Shown piece after piece: positions 22,222-33,410 of a DNA stretch of 64,000 nt; positions within the stretch are counted from its first letter, which is position 1; each line of letters starts with the position of its first letter. Location: contig NC_088301.1 of the NCBI RefSeq assembly GCF_032854445.1, forward strand, positions 5,318,044-5,382,043. The letters run 5' to 3'. Made by a program: the position numbers and the translations under genes. The stretch comes from Liolophura sinensis. Taxonomy: Eukaryota > Mollusca > Polyplacophora > Chitonida > Chitonidae. Under the pieces are notes generated by a model. That model did not search any database. It was not told the DNA's origin and was given only the letters and a program-made list of their open reading frames with translations.

Positions 22222-22494
22222 GGGGCCTCCGTGGCTCAGATTTTTAGCGCGCTAGCGCAACGTAATGACCCAGGAGTCTCTCACCAATGCGGTCAGTGTG
22301 AGTTCAAGTCTCACCAATACGGTCACTGTGAGTTCCAGTCTAGCTCATACTGGCTTCCTCTCCGGCCGTACGTGGAAACGTCTGACAGCAACCTGCGGAT
22401 GGTCGTGTGTTTCCACCCACCATAATGCTGGCCACCGTCGTATAAGTGAAATACCCTTGGGTACGGCGTAAAACACCAATCAAATAAATAAAGA
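22222..22494 (+). mobile_element. SINE-A, full length
   Basis: Paralogue of 9215-9486, with a better head (GGGGCCTCCGTGGCTCAG) and the same duplicated B-box segment. Confidence 0.82.
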
Positions 22495-22496
22495 AA

Positions 22497-22709
22497 CATA
22501 TATACATACATACGTACATACATTCATACGTACATATCTACATACATACATACCTACATGTGTTAAACATACATGCGTGCATACCCATATACCCAGCTAC
22601 ATATATACGCGCATACGTAAATACATAAATGCGTACTTACCTACATAACACACACACACACACACACACGCACACACACACACACATACACACATACATA
22701 CATACACAT
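22497..22709 (+). repeat. TACA microsatellite and (AC)n tract
   Basis: Tetranucleotide repeats followed by (CA)n at about 22648-22690. Confidence 0.85.
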
Positions 22710-22781
22710 GGAGCCTCCGTGGCTCAGTTGGTTAGCGCGCTAGCGCAGTGTAATGACCCAGGAATCTCTCACCAATTGCCT
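22710..22781 (+). mobile_element. SINE-A tRNA head fragment
   Basis: GCCTCCGTGGCTCAGTTGG and GCGCGCTAGCGCAG are intact; it is truncated exactly like 9689-9762. Confidence 0.65.
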
Positions 22782-23273
22782 AAAGTTGTCGTATGTTTGT
22801 TTTGGGAGACAGCCACAATTTTGTGTACGCGTGTTATACGCTGACGTAAACACTCGAAAAACGCACTTGTTTGTGTACTTGTAATACCTCAAAGAGAGCG
22901 ACCACACTTGTGTATGGACGTGTTAAGTGGTGAAGTCAACAGGAGAAGCAATAACAATCTACAAGAGATTTGAAATTTTAACTTCAGTCTATGATCGCTT
23001 TGCAATCTCGGGGCCAGCTCTTATATGATGACGTCAAAAGGAGAGCACACCACATTAGGGTGTTATTTAGGGTCTATGCTGACGTCAGTACAGGGACGAC
23101 CATCAGCAAGAGTGAATGCGGAATGAGAAAGATGCTAGTCTGTCAATCCTTAGGTAAAGTAAGCTGTTAGTTCAGTTCTAACCTCAGGTATAAATGAAAC
23201 ATCTAAAGGCTCTTACTAATCGTAACTCTTGAAAATTTTTGTGCAACTTAGCCGCAGCATGCTTATTTTTTAC

Positions 23274-23339
23274 CTGAGTATAGTGTTTCCGAATGATCCG
23301 GACAGATATTTCTTCCCCAGCGGGTGTAGACAGCTCCTC
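23274..23339 (-). CDS. Gene 3 exon 5
   Basis: 66 nt, YTRWGR motif, S-E-T-L-Y-S at the end; same splice sites as gene 2. Confidence 0.8.
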
Positions 23340-23953
23340 CTGAAAATCGGTAAAACACACTAGAATGATTAGCTAATACTTAAATCGACAGGTAAATTTA
23401 AGCACGGTGGCTATGTCTTGGCGAAGTGAACCGTCACTTCTGATATCTTCAGTATGATGTTACAGTGAGGTATAACTATACATATGTCGACACTGTCCAG
23501 ATCTACTACCAGTAGTTCTCAGACGTGATATATAATATAAGGATATAAACGACGCACAACACAAAGTCAGGAAAAAAAATACGGAGGATTTTTACTTATT
23601 CGCTAGGTACAACCGATCGCTTATTAATATCATATACTTGGTCATTTGGTTTAGAAATCCCTATTTTACTGCAAGCATATTTAAATTTTATTTAACTTCA
23701 TAACCCGGCTTAATCTTCAAGATCAGTATATAGCTATTAAATAAAAGATAGAGAAAAATTAAAGTGAACACGACAACGACAAATTGGTGATTAGTGATAA
23801 AATGTATCTGTTTTTATATTACAACAGAAAAACCAACTAGTGTTTTATTGCCCGTTGACTACAAATGTCAAAATCCCGTTTCAAAATAATGATATGAACA
23901 CTATATTCATGTCTTCCCGTTTTCTCATATTTTTATATACATTGATTTCTTAC

Positions 23954-24107
23954 CATGACTTATGGAGTTTGTGTCTTCCTCTGATCCCGTTGTACCGTCT
24001 CCGGTTCTCACACCTGAACGGCCGAAGTTGGCACCAGTCAATCGTTCTACGAGAGTCTGGAACATCTTGTCCAATTGATTGTCCAGATTTATCACACTCT
24101 GAGGTCC
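23954..24107 (-). CDS. Gene 3 exon 4, coiled coil
   Basis: 154 nt and open. It is the most diverged coiled-coil exon (LTGANFGRSGVRTGDG), which argues against recent gene conversion here. Confidence 0.8.
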
Positions 24108-24195
24108 CTAGGAGGGACAAACGATAGCAAGTACATGTAAATTATTGTGATTTAAATGCTTGCATGAGTTACAAATTTCTTTTATGTTAATGTTA

Positions 24196-24378
24196 TGGAT
24201 AAAAAGATTTTTTTTTTTTTTGATTGGTGTTTTACGCCGTACTCAAGAATATTTCACTTATACGACGGCGGCCAGCATTATGGTGGGTGGAAACCGGGCA
24301 CAGCCCGGGGGAAACCCACGACCATCCGCAGGTTGCTGGCAGACCTTCCCACTTACGGCCGGAGAGTGGATAAAAAGA
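24196..24378 (-). mobile_element. SINE-A insertion with 12-bp target-site duplication
   Basis: TGGATAAAAAGA occurs at 24196-24207 and 24367-24378, flanking a headless SINE-A (24208-24366) with a T-run tail. The empty site is present in gene 4 at about 43555-43568. Confidence 0.82.
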
Positions 24379-24709
24379 GGCCGTGAAAAAAGCAAATTTC
24401 TATTTGGTATTCGTACTTTTAATATACTATCGATTATTGCATCAAACGCCTTCACTGTAAGTGTTTAGGTATTAGAATGATTATATATTTCAATTCTTTT
24501 GTAAGTAAATATGCATAGAATGTTCAAAATAAGTGACACTCTGCTCCATAATTGTGTCTTGTTCCTCTTATCCCGGGGCTGAGGACTGTATATTTATGGT
24601 CATGAATTCTATGGCCACGCTGGACAGGTACAATTGCGCAATTAAAGCGTACATGGGACACATATTTTCAAATATTATTAAAAATTTATGCAATAGAGTC
24701 CATTTCTTT

Positions 24710-24960
24710 TAGCCCTCGGCCTATATATAGCTGTTTGTAAAATCAGCCATGCTCGCTACTAAAGTGGATTTTAGTCAGTGACACGTTGCAACCTAAGCTG
24801 TACACATGGATGTTGGAAATTGATATTCTTGCACAGAAAATGAAGCTAGAATACTTTTTACTAATTCAGGACACTAACTGGATAAGCTTGATTTTGACAG
24901 CAAGAACGCATTGTCGCGATCGGGTAAAGTCATAATTATTCAAAATCCAGTGACATGCTG
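24710..24960 (+). repeat. Family-D repeat in intron 3 of gene 3
   Basis: Paralogue of 780-1060. Confidence 0.5.
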
Positions 24961-26119
24961 GATAATGGAAGGAATTGAATATGTGTTGACGAGAGGCAGT
25001 TTTGGAAAACGAATAAGACTGAATGTACAGACCGTTGCGATTGGCTAAAAGAAATAAACTATAGCATGGTTTACGATTTGAATACTGATTTCACTTATTT
25101 GCCTGGAACATTCCTTGGGTCTTTCCAACATCACCGAAATCTCTTTGCATGCCTCCTTCCTAATTTCATATATTTTTTTTATACTTTCTTAATTCTTTGG
25201 TGGTTGGTCTGAACCATCGTTTTGGAAATTTGCGTTGTCAATATTCACCTGCCACGTTTAATTTCGTTGTCGGCCAGTATACAAATGACTGTTTCGACGC
25301 AAAGATTCTATGTATTTTAAGTATTAGATTTGTTTACGCTGCAGTGAAATCGCAATGTTTGAATAGCCGAGTTATATCCCGTACCTTCCGCTACGACTTA
25401 TGAGAAGATAAGGCTTCTGAATTGATCTTTTAAGAGTATTTCTTACTTTTGGAAGAAGAATATGGGAATGGAATATGTTAGGCTCACTCTTCACCAGAAT
25501 TCAGTTAAGCCCTGCTTCACAAATTATGATGTACTAAGTCCCCTCCACCCTCACAAACCCTGCTGTCTTGATCTCCAAATTTTAGAGAGTACATACGTGT
25601 GCCAGTAAACCCCCAACTCCACAAGAGCTACAGAAAGACCAGAGTGCGGTATGATGAGTGCACATCTTCTTGACAATAGTTTTATGTACTGCAGACATGT
25701 TCAGCACGTGCAGACATATTTGGCACGTGCAGACATATTTATCGCGTATTATTCAGAGGGTAGACATAAATGCATTTTTTTTAACATGCTAGAAACGAAG
25801 AGGCAATTTTCACTGATACAAGTCTCGTCTATAATTTGGGATTTATATATACCTAAGTGCTAGTATTTCTCATTGCCCTTCGTGGTTATATTTAGATGTC
25901 TCCATTTGTGTGGAACAAAATCAATTGAAGGACTGCCGTCAGACGGAAACTAGTACACATCATAATGACAACTGCAATTATAACATAATTCATGTTGTTA
26001 ATACACACAGCCGATGTCAGATATCTTGGCAGGAAGCCAAAGTACTGTTGTTTCGTCATAGTAATTGATATGTTCAATAAATATTATAGGGATTGGCGAT
26101 TAGTTTCATAATTACTTAC

Positions 26120-26238
26120 TGGAGGCCCTTTCTCTCCCGCGGGTCCGGGCGGCCCATAAGGCCCCTGGATTCCGTCTCTTCCGTCCCGACCATCCCGACC
26201 ATCCCGACCCGGAAGTCCACAACAATCAGCGGGAGCAG
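26120..26238 (-). CDS. Gene 3 exon 3, collagen
   Basis: 119 nt; APADCC then eleven Gly-X-Y triplets with a run of four GRD, ending GPA GEK GPP. Confidence 0.85.
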
Positions 26239-26676
26239 CTATAAGCCAAGGTGAAAAACTCGTATGTTGCCCATTTTTGAAATTTTACAAATTAACGGCA
26301 AAGCTATAAGAAAATCTAAAAACTAATCATACCGTGACGCTGTGATGGTCCTTATCCAGTGTAGAGGTTAACAGCAACGTGTTTAGGAGTAAGTGGAGGT
26401 GTATATGAGTAACCAGTATTGCCAGACAAAGATTAATGCAAACTGTAGTTTAGTGTATTTAGAGAACATGTCGTGAACTGGTGAATAATTTGAATGGGCA
26501 CATTGTTCAACGGAAACAGAGCTGTTGGACAGCATAAAGAAAACTTTCATGGTGCAATGAAGAGAAACGCTATCCGATCATTTATTCTTGGCAAATTTAG
26601 TGGTTAAGTGTTAAGTTTTATCATCGACATCAGAATGGCAATAGTTCAGAAATATGATAATGTTAAAGTCTCTTGC

Positions 26677-26746
26677 CTGAAGCTGATCTTTCCACTCTAC
26701 TCTCTTCTTGAGTGACATCTTTACTTCTCCCGTCCGCTGATAGACC
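26677..26746 (-). CDS. Gene 3 exon 2, linker, GC donor
   Basis: 70 nt, phase 0 to 1. The intron after it begins GCAAG instead of GTAAG. No nearby GT would keep phase 1. Confidence 0.72.
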
Positions 26747-27085
26747 CTGATATATAAATAGTAGATGAAGTATATTTCTGCCTCCCCGAGTTTTAATGAA
26801 CAAGGAAATAAAACCTACACCCAGATTCCAAGTCACTGATTTGCACCTATTTCAACTATTTTAGTTCTTATTCGGAAAATCGATTTGAAAAGAAACTGTT
26901 GGCAACTGCTGTAGATTATGTTGTAGGCAATTGTAGGTGTCAATCGTCGACCAATGCAACTATAAATCACTTTTTTCCACCGCTATATGAAAGCTTGATT
27001 TCGCTCCTGACTGTTAATCAGGATTGGTGTAAGCTATTTGCATGGCTGGTGGACAAATCTCAGCGCGGTGATATCAATCACTTAC

Positions 27086-27130
27086 CTGACCAATCAGAAA
27101 GGTGCACAACAAGAAGACAATGATAATCAT
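27086..27130 (-). CDS. Gene 3 exon 1, signal peptide
   Basis: MIIIVFLLCTFLIGQ followed by CAG|GTAAGTG. Confidence 0.78.
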
Positions 27131-27216
27131 CTTCAACACACTTGTAAAGCTGCAGTATATTGGCTGTATACACAGGAAGATAGCAAGTTTTAGTCTGGCT
27201 AGGTGAAATCAACAGA

Positions 27217-27228
27217 GTGTATTTTTAA
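27217..27228 (-). promoter_or_regulatory. Candidate TATA-like element, gene 3
   Basis: CCTTAAAAATAC lies about 90 bp upstream of the ATG, at the position of the TATA-like element in genes 1 and 2. Confidence 0.35.
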
Positions 27229-28523
27229 GGCAGACGGACACCAGATATCTACACACCCAGTCCACATGGACGGTCTGTTTATATATCTTACTTACAAGTC
27301 GAAAGTTGTTTATGTAAACTCATCTCATAATACTGAGCGATTGTATATTTACACTTTTGGTTGTTTATTACAAGAAATACTTTTCCTAGTAAATTAAACT
27401 ATTCTATATGGCACGTGAAATCCTTTCCAGATTAACATGTGGCTAGCGTGGGAATGTTCCTGATGTTGCTGGGGTTTTCTGTAACTCAGTTTAAATATAC
27501 ATGTAGTCACACAGTTAACAGAAGGAATTTCATGCCATCCGTCAGTGGATGCTGGCACCAGAGTGTTTATCCAGGTGCAATTCATATAGAGGTCTTAGGT
27601 TCTGAGGTGAACCATATCCTGGAATATTGGACTTTCGAAAACTTAATATGAGGGATTGTAGATAACATTTAAACATTTACGTTTAAAAATTTAAACATTT
27701 TGGCAGCTATACATAAAATATAAAACTGTGGTATTTGTTCTGGATGAAATGATATTTATATGAGAATCTGAAGTTCGAATGTCTATTGAAACGGCCATTC
27801 TAGACTTAATTAATTGGTGGCATTCGTATATCTGGTGTTTGGAGCGGCTAGCCTCTCACCATTGCAAGCTTAATCTAAGTCATCTCCGATTGCATTAGGT
27901 GGGAAGATTTTCCTCCAACCTGCGCATTGTCGTGGCTTTTTTCGGGGCATTGTCAATTTTTAGTGAGCATACTTTCTGTCCCCGTCATACAAGTGAAACA
28001 TCCTCGTTACGGCTTGAAACACCTATCAAATCAATAAATTAATCACCAGAATGATGATGGATTAGTATTGATTATCCCACCAGTGTTGCTATTAGCGACA
28101 GAATTTATAATCAGTATTTACTTTAACAGTTTAATGACGCGTTAATTGTTTTATTTGATTAATTTTTGGATGTTTGACTGATTGGTGTTTAACGCAAGAA
28201 CTTTTAACTTACATGACAGCGGTGAGGTTTATGGATAGAGGCTTTCTATACTGTACGAGAGTTCGTCTGACAGCTATAGTGTGTAAATAAACGAGATCGA
28301 TCCTGTATCCTCCTTGATATAAATTTTATCTGATCATCACTGAATGAGAATCTTCCAGGTTGTAGAACAACTTTTCCTCAAATATAACCTACAGGACTAG
28401 TCTTACGACATTTATATTATACAGATCCTAATTTTGACTGAAAATCAGGTCATATCAAAATACTCTAACATGATAGGTGTGCTCTACATGGGCTTACACC
28501 TGGATGTGAGTATAGGGCCTACC

Positions 28524-28970
28524 GAGAGTTAAGGAGTGAGTGAGTGAGTGCTTGGGGTTTAACGTCGTACTCAACAATTTTTCAGTCATATGACGACGAA
28601 GGAATCATTAGGGTGCATGCACGTGTAATGTGCCTCCTTGTTGCAGGACGGATTTCCACCGCTCTTTTATTTAGTGCTGCATCACTGAGACGACTTACCG
28701 AAGGCAAGTAAGCCGCCCCGCCCGAGCCATTATACTGATACGGGTCAACCAGTCGTTGCACTATCCCCTTCATGCTGAACGCCAAGCGAGGAAGTTACAA
28801 CTTCCTCTTTTAAAGTCTTAGGTGTGACTCGACCAATGATTGATCCTGGATCTACCGGTCCCGAAGCGGACGCTCTACCAACTGTGCTATCCGGGCCGGT
28901 CTAAATTTCTACTACGACGGCGGCCAGCCTTATGATGGGAGGAAACCGGGCACAGCCGGAGAGTTAAGGA
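28524..28970 (-). mobile_element. SINE-B full length fused to SINE-A fragment, with 12-bp target-site duplication
   Basis: GAGAGTTAAGGA flanks both sides (28524-28535 and 28959-28970). Read on the minus strand, a 45-bp SINE-A fragment leads into the SINE-B tRNA-like head (GATAGCACAGTTGGTAGAGC), the SINE-B body and the 3' end GTTGAGTACGACGTTAAACC with a (CACT)n tail. Genes 1, 2 and 4 have the empty site. Confidence 0.82.
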
Positions 28971-29526
28971 AGAGTGGAGGAGAACGATTGTGTCAGTGTA
29001 ACATGACTCAGTAAGGTAACGCGTTCTGTTTGTCTTATTAGTGCAACTTCGGGTAAGTAAAACGCAAAATGCATCCTGGTAATCATTACATGTATACATA
29101 TAGTTTAAAGTTACATCTCGGGGGTGAGTGAAGCGGATATGTTCATGATTACCATTTTTTTTACACCTGGTTTTGGTAGGATTATAAAAAACAATGAGTA
29201 AGCGTTTTGCAGAGATACATTGTTATGGTCTATTTCTTATAGTGAGTCGGCTATATTCAGTTGTCTGTAAACTCAGTCATACTCGCTACCAAAATTGCCT
29301 TTATTGAGCGACACATAACAATACAAGCTCTACACACTGAAAATGTTGAACATCCATACTATTGCAAAAAAATGCAGTTAGAATAATTTTTCTCATTTAT
29401 AATGTTAAACTCCACAGCCTTAGTTTATACACCAAGAACTTGTTACCTCAGGTGACGCCATCATTATTCAAAAGTATGTTACATATATGCCTGGAGAGTA
29501 TTTTGTTTTACAATGGCTGCACCACT

Positions 29527-29910
29527 AAGCGGTTTGAACAAACTAGTGTCTCTGCAAATTGACTACATCGCTTTAATTTCCTAACATCCACCACTAAATC
29601 TATACTGCCGTGAGATCATATACTACAAGAGATAAAATAAAATTGATTTAGTAAGTTATATTATACTAAGTAGGTTAGCGCGCTAGCGCAGCGTAATGAC
29701 TCAGTCTCTTACCAATGCGGTCGCTGGGAGTTCAAGTCCAGCTCATGCTGGCTTCCTCTCCGGCCGTACGTGGGAAGGTTTGCGGATGGTCGTGGGTTTC
29801 CCCCGGGCTGTGCCCGGTTTCCACCCACCATAGTGCTGGCCGCCGTCGTATAAGTGAAATATTCTTGAGTACGGCGTACAACACAACTCTAATAAAAAAA
29901 TAAATAAATA
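29527..29910 (+). repeat. Left 0.4-kb direct repeat of the island (unit 3), with SINE-A
   Basis: A common block from CGGTTTGAACAAACT through TAATTTCCTAA and GATTTAGTAAG to a SINE-A (29670-29910). The same block with a SINE-A recurs at 38606-38998. Confidence 0.75.
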
Positions 29911-31185
29911 CACTCTTCAAAAAAAGAAACGCAAAATGAAATTAAAAAATGGTACTTACAATTTTGTACACATATGTTAACTCAAACAGTTTTGTAGGGT
30001 TGCACATTGTTACGGGAATGTTTCAGAAGATCATCCTTGACCAAATGCAACCAAAAATGATTTTGAAAGGTTTTATCAATTAGGATTGTTAGGATGTGCG
30101 TTGATGAACGTCGTATCATGAAATGAACTTGGTAACCCCGGTTTTAAATGTATTCATTTAAACGAGTGTTCATTTGCAGACGTGCCATTTCAAGTCTGCA
30201 AACTCGTTCACCGTTAAAGTAAAGGTTAAGGTCAGGAACAATTCATTGTGATATTCTCACGGGTTCATGTAGATGCAGGTGTGACATAAACTCGGCACAC
30301 ATTTATCATAAAATAAACCAAATGACCATTAAAAAGGTAAAGATCACTAATAATGAATAGGGTACTCTCAAATAAGATATACATAGATAACACAAATTTC
30401 ATTATTTTTCATTATTTTTGTTCCATGCCTTCAGAGATATACAAGCGCTAACTGCTATTCTTCTTTAGCGGCTGTGTACATGCCTTTTCACTTTAACAAT
30501 CTTGTCGTCATGAACAAATAATTGAAGGTCAAAAATAACCGACAGGGTTCTTTTCCAACGTTAGATGCATCCGTGACACTAATATAACAACCATGGCTTT
30601 AACTGTTGAAGACATAACATGGTTACCCCAATATAACATAAAAACACTGACGACCTTAAAAGCACTGGCCAAGGTGGCCAAGATGGAGTTTTCTCCCGTG
30701 TATGAGGAGTATATGGAATACGATATATTGACTTTGCCTCATGCCTTCAAAAGATATCATGTTTTCATGCGCAACATATAATTTAACTTTCGCGGAAAAT
30801 ATATCAAGGTCATATTTTCCATATATTTGTACATCTATGACACAAGAATGATAAACTTGACTTCAAGCTTTGCAGGGAGAGAGCGTTTACAGGAAAGTGG
30901 AGAGACGGACGGACAGATGGACGCAGGATGCAACAGCAATACTTCAAGGCCAACTCTGGGCTGAGGAATTATTAAAACATATCGTTACTTCTCACAGCTT
31001 TGAGATCTATAAAATATCCCCAACAGATATACATTTATAAACCCATGTAAACAAGAATATCCAGCCGTGTCAAAGCCGATTTGGCGGTAGGATGTGTGCA
31101 CTGCCAGGGGCGCGTGACATATCAGCACTGATTGTGTAGGCTACTACATGCACTTTGTGATTAATACTGGCTTAGTTCACGAGAC

Positions 31186-31483
31186 AGCGGGTAATGTGTA
31201 CAGCCAGCTTTCTGTTACATTTGAACAATTTATATACACCCACATTGGTCTATTGCAGTACGATCGTGCATGTCCACTACCAACAGTTTGTTACACCTCA
31301 GTTTATGTGTACAGCCGTTGGTGTATTACAACTCGGCAGTTTGTGTGTACAACCGTTGGTGTATTACAATTCAGCAGTTTATGTGTATTATCATTGATCT
31401 ATTACATCCGAGCAGTTAAAGTGTGCTACATGCATTTTTGATATCTCATCAGTTTATGGATACTACCATTGTTTCATTCCATC
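31186..31483 (+). repeat. 38-bp repeat monomers
   Basis: About seven diverged monomers of the TTTATGTGTACAACCGTTGG type. The last one (31441-31483) is the inverted partner of 31628-31675 across the SINE-A. Confidence 0.65.
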
Positions 31484-31626
31484 TCCGGCCGTATGTGGGA
31501 AGGTCTCTTAGCAAACTGCGGATGGTCGTGGGTTTCCCCCGGGCTCTGCCCGGTTTCCTCTCACCATAATGCTGGCCGCCGTCGTATAAGTGAAATATTC
31601 TTGAATACGGCGTAAATAAATAAATA
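31482..31626 (+). mobile_element. SINE-A copy, headless, between inverted arms
   Basis: Body from CTCCGGCCGTATG to ATACGGCGTAAATAAATAAA; the flanking sequences are inverted copies of each other. Confidence 0.78.
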
Positions 31627-31627
31627 T

Positions 31628-31937
31628 GCCGAGATGGAATACACAATACTAGTATCCATAAACTGATGAGATCTAACAGACCATTGGTTTTACACATAAC
31701 CTGTTGAGATGGAGTGAAGCAATGGTAGCATCCAAAAACTGAATTTAATAATAGACTATTGGTCTAACAGATAACTTGTTGAGATCTCCATCTCAGCAAG
31801 TTATGTGTAAGACCAATGGTCTACTACAACTCATCAGTATATAGAATCTACCATTGTTTCTTTAAATCTCAACAAGTTATCTGTTAGACCAATAGTCTAT
31901 TATTAAATTCAGTTTTTGGGTGCTACCATTGCTTCAC
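31628..31937. repeat. A-B-A'-B' inverted repeat block
   Basis: B (31714-31785) and B' (31866-31937) are reverse complements over 72 bp with one mismatch. A (31640-31713) and A' (31786-31865) are reverse complements at about 80%. B' ends ten bases before the orphan exon donor. Confidence 0.82.
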
Positions 31938-31946
31938 TTCACTCAC

Positions 31947-31977
31947 TGGAACACGAAAACAAGGCAATGATAATCAT
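31947..31977 (-). CDS. Orphan signal-peptide first exon
   Basis: ATG at 31977-31975, ten codons (MIIIALFSCS) plus one base, then CCA|GTGAGTGAAG, a good donor. The preceding bases (CAAGATGATTATCATTG) and the upstream region to about 32260 match exon 1 and the promoter of the array genes, strongly diverged. No matching downstream exons of its own are visible. Being phase 1, it could splice in frame to exon 3 of gene 3. It could equally be a dead remnant. Confidence 0.5.
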
Positions 31978-32018
31978 CTTGAACACTGCAGTAAAACAGC
32001 AGCATCTGAGCTATGACT

Positions 32019-32028
32019 GTATAAGCGT
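32019..32028 (-). promoter_or_regulatory. TATA-like element before the orphan exon
   Basis: CGCTTATACA matches the GCTTATACAC of genes 1 and 2 but lies only about 45 bp before the ATG. Confidence 0.3.
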
Positions 32029-33344
32029 AATGAGTGTTAGTCCTGCAAGAATGATTGACGCTAAAGCTGTTAGTCGGCTAGTCCACATACTAGTGAATTA
32101 TACTATCTCATATGATACGTGATACCTTTTAACATCTACTTGTGGATAGCTTGGGATTGTTCTTGATGGTGCTGGCACGTATTTCTTGTAACTGACTGTA
32201 CTGTCACACATTTCACAATAGATATTTCACTTTATGCGGGACTGGATATTTGAGTGTATATTTGGGTATAAATCATACAGATGCCTCTGGTTAAGAGGTG
32301 ACATTTGCTGTATTAACAGACTTTCTTACAGAAAATGGAATGCGAAAGATTACGGAGAAATGTAAGTATGATTGCAGTAAAATGAATATCAAATTGCATT
32401 CATGTTAAAGCCTCTCCTTTCAATGCTAGCGACCTAATACTGGCGTGGAATCGCAATGTTATTGTACTTTTTAGGTCTATGGACAGTAAACTTCCACGTT
32501 AACGTTGGGTTTGTTCGGTGCTTTATCGGCATTATTTCTTCTATGTTAGCCAAATTGTTACCAGACCTTTTACATTTTAAAACAGTAGAGTGAATTTTGG
32601 TTTGTTTAGGGGTTTGTTTAGACATCAGATCTTTTAAGGGATAATACATGGTATAAAACATCAAGGACATTGCCTCTGATTAATAATAATTACAACAGAG
32701 TGCATAGCAGCTTTTCTGTTACGTGAGGTGGACATTTTGGCAGTCCTTAGATGTTAAAGGACCTGATATGGTAAGGCGGGGAATCGGCCCCAGTGCAAGA
32801 AACTGTGCACCTCTAGAAGCGAAACTGACTATAGCTGCGTCAGCTGTTGAAACACTCGTAAGGCTACTTCTTTTTTCATGTATGTTTTACTTCTCTTTTC
32901 CTGTTAGCATGCGACTATCAAAACTCCAGACATGCACCGACGCAATGTATAGGTCATAAGATCGAAAAATGGTGACCTGCTCCAATCACACTGAAATATC
33001 TTTTTTTATGTATTAGACACCGTAGAGTGGGGTGAATCACTGCACCACACACGTAACTTTCTGAAAAATTCTTGAGGAGGCAGTTATGCACCAATCAGTT
33101 AAATACATATAGAACAGATGTTCAGCCTTATACTTCCGCCAAGCATAACATGTTAATGTTAATAACAGCTAGAGGGACCAGCCACGTGTGATCTCAAACA
33201 GGATTCAAGTATGAATTTATTATAATTGCCACACGTTACGTAATACAATAGCTTAACAATTATCCATTCTAATTCAAAGATAACATTTATTTAATGTAAG
33301 GCAGCCTATATCTCTCTTTCCTGCAAAAAAGATTGTTGCCAAAG

Positions 33345-33410
33345 ACAAAAAATCCCACAAAGATTCGAACTCTGTAAGCTGTTCTCCAGTTCACTGTACT
33401 ATGAAGTATA
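33345..33410 (-). repeat. tRNA-derived relic
   Basis: The minus strand reads TAGTACAGTGAACTGG, then GAGTTCGAATCTTTGTGGGA and a T run. It has B-box and acceptor-like ends but is too short for a cloverleaf, so it is a tRNA pseudogene or SINE head. Copy at 53936-54001. Confidence 0.4.

Larger units (their letters stand above)
17455..27130 (-). pseudogene. Gene 3: short-chain collagen C4-like gene, frameshift in exon 6
   Basis: Six exons: 27086-27130, 26677-26746, 26120-26238, 23954-24107, 23274-23339 and 17455-17947. Exons 1-5 are open and join in phase. Exon 6 is 493 nt: the C run at 17771-17775 has five bases where genes 2, 4 and 5 have six. Reading then leaves frame after TTNSG and stops 19 codons later, removing most of the cysteine-rich domain; the second half remains open in another frame. 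A real null allele or a homopolymer sequencing error would look the same. The exon 2 donor is GC rather than GT. Intron 5 (17948-23273) is about twice as long as in the other copies and is a join of two intron types near 19819-19821. Confidence 0.78.
27131..29526. other. Upstream region of gene 3
   Basis: No gene is supported. It holds the TATA-like element, an old SINE-A (27838-28045), the chimeric SINE insertion (28536-28958) and a family-D repeat (29240-29480). Confidence 0.65.

Noticed and set aside
29915-30000. Terminal inverted repeat of a DNA transposon (CACTCTTCAAAAAAAGAAACGC)
   Set aside because: The start looks like a transposon end, but I found no inverted partner within the island, so an element cannot be defined.
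30593-30781. 62-codon plus-strand frame starting MALTVEDITW
   Set aside because: The paralogue at 51173-51361 has an in-frame TAG and a changed tryptophan, and no family is recognised.
32434-32670. 78-codon minus-strand frame conserved in the second island
   Set aside because: The visible differences between copies mostly change amino acids; conservation reflects the recent duplication.
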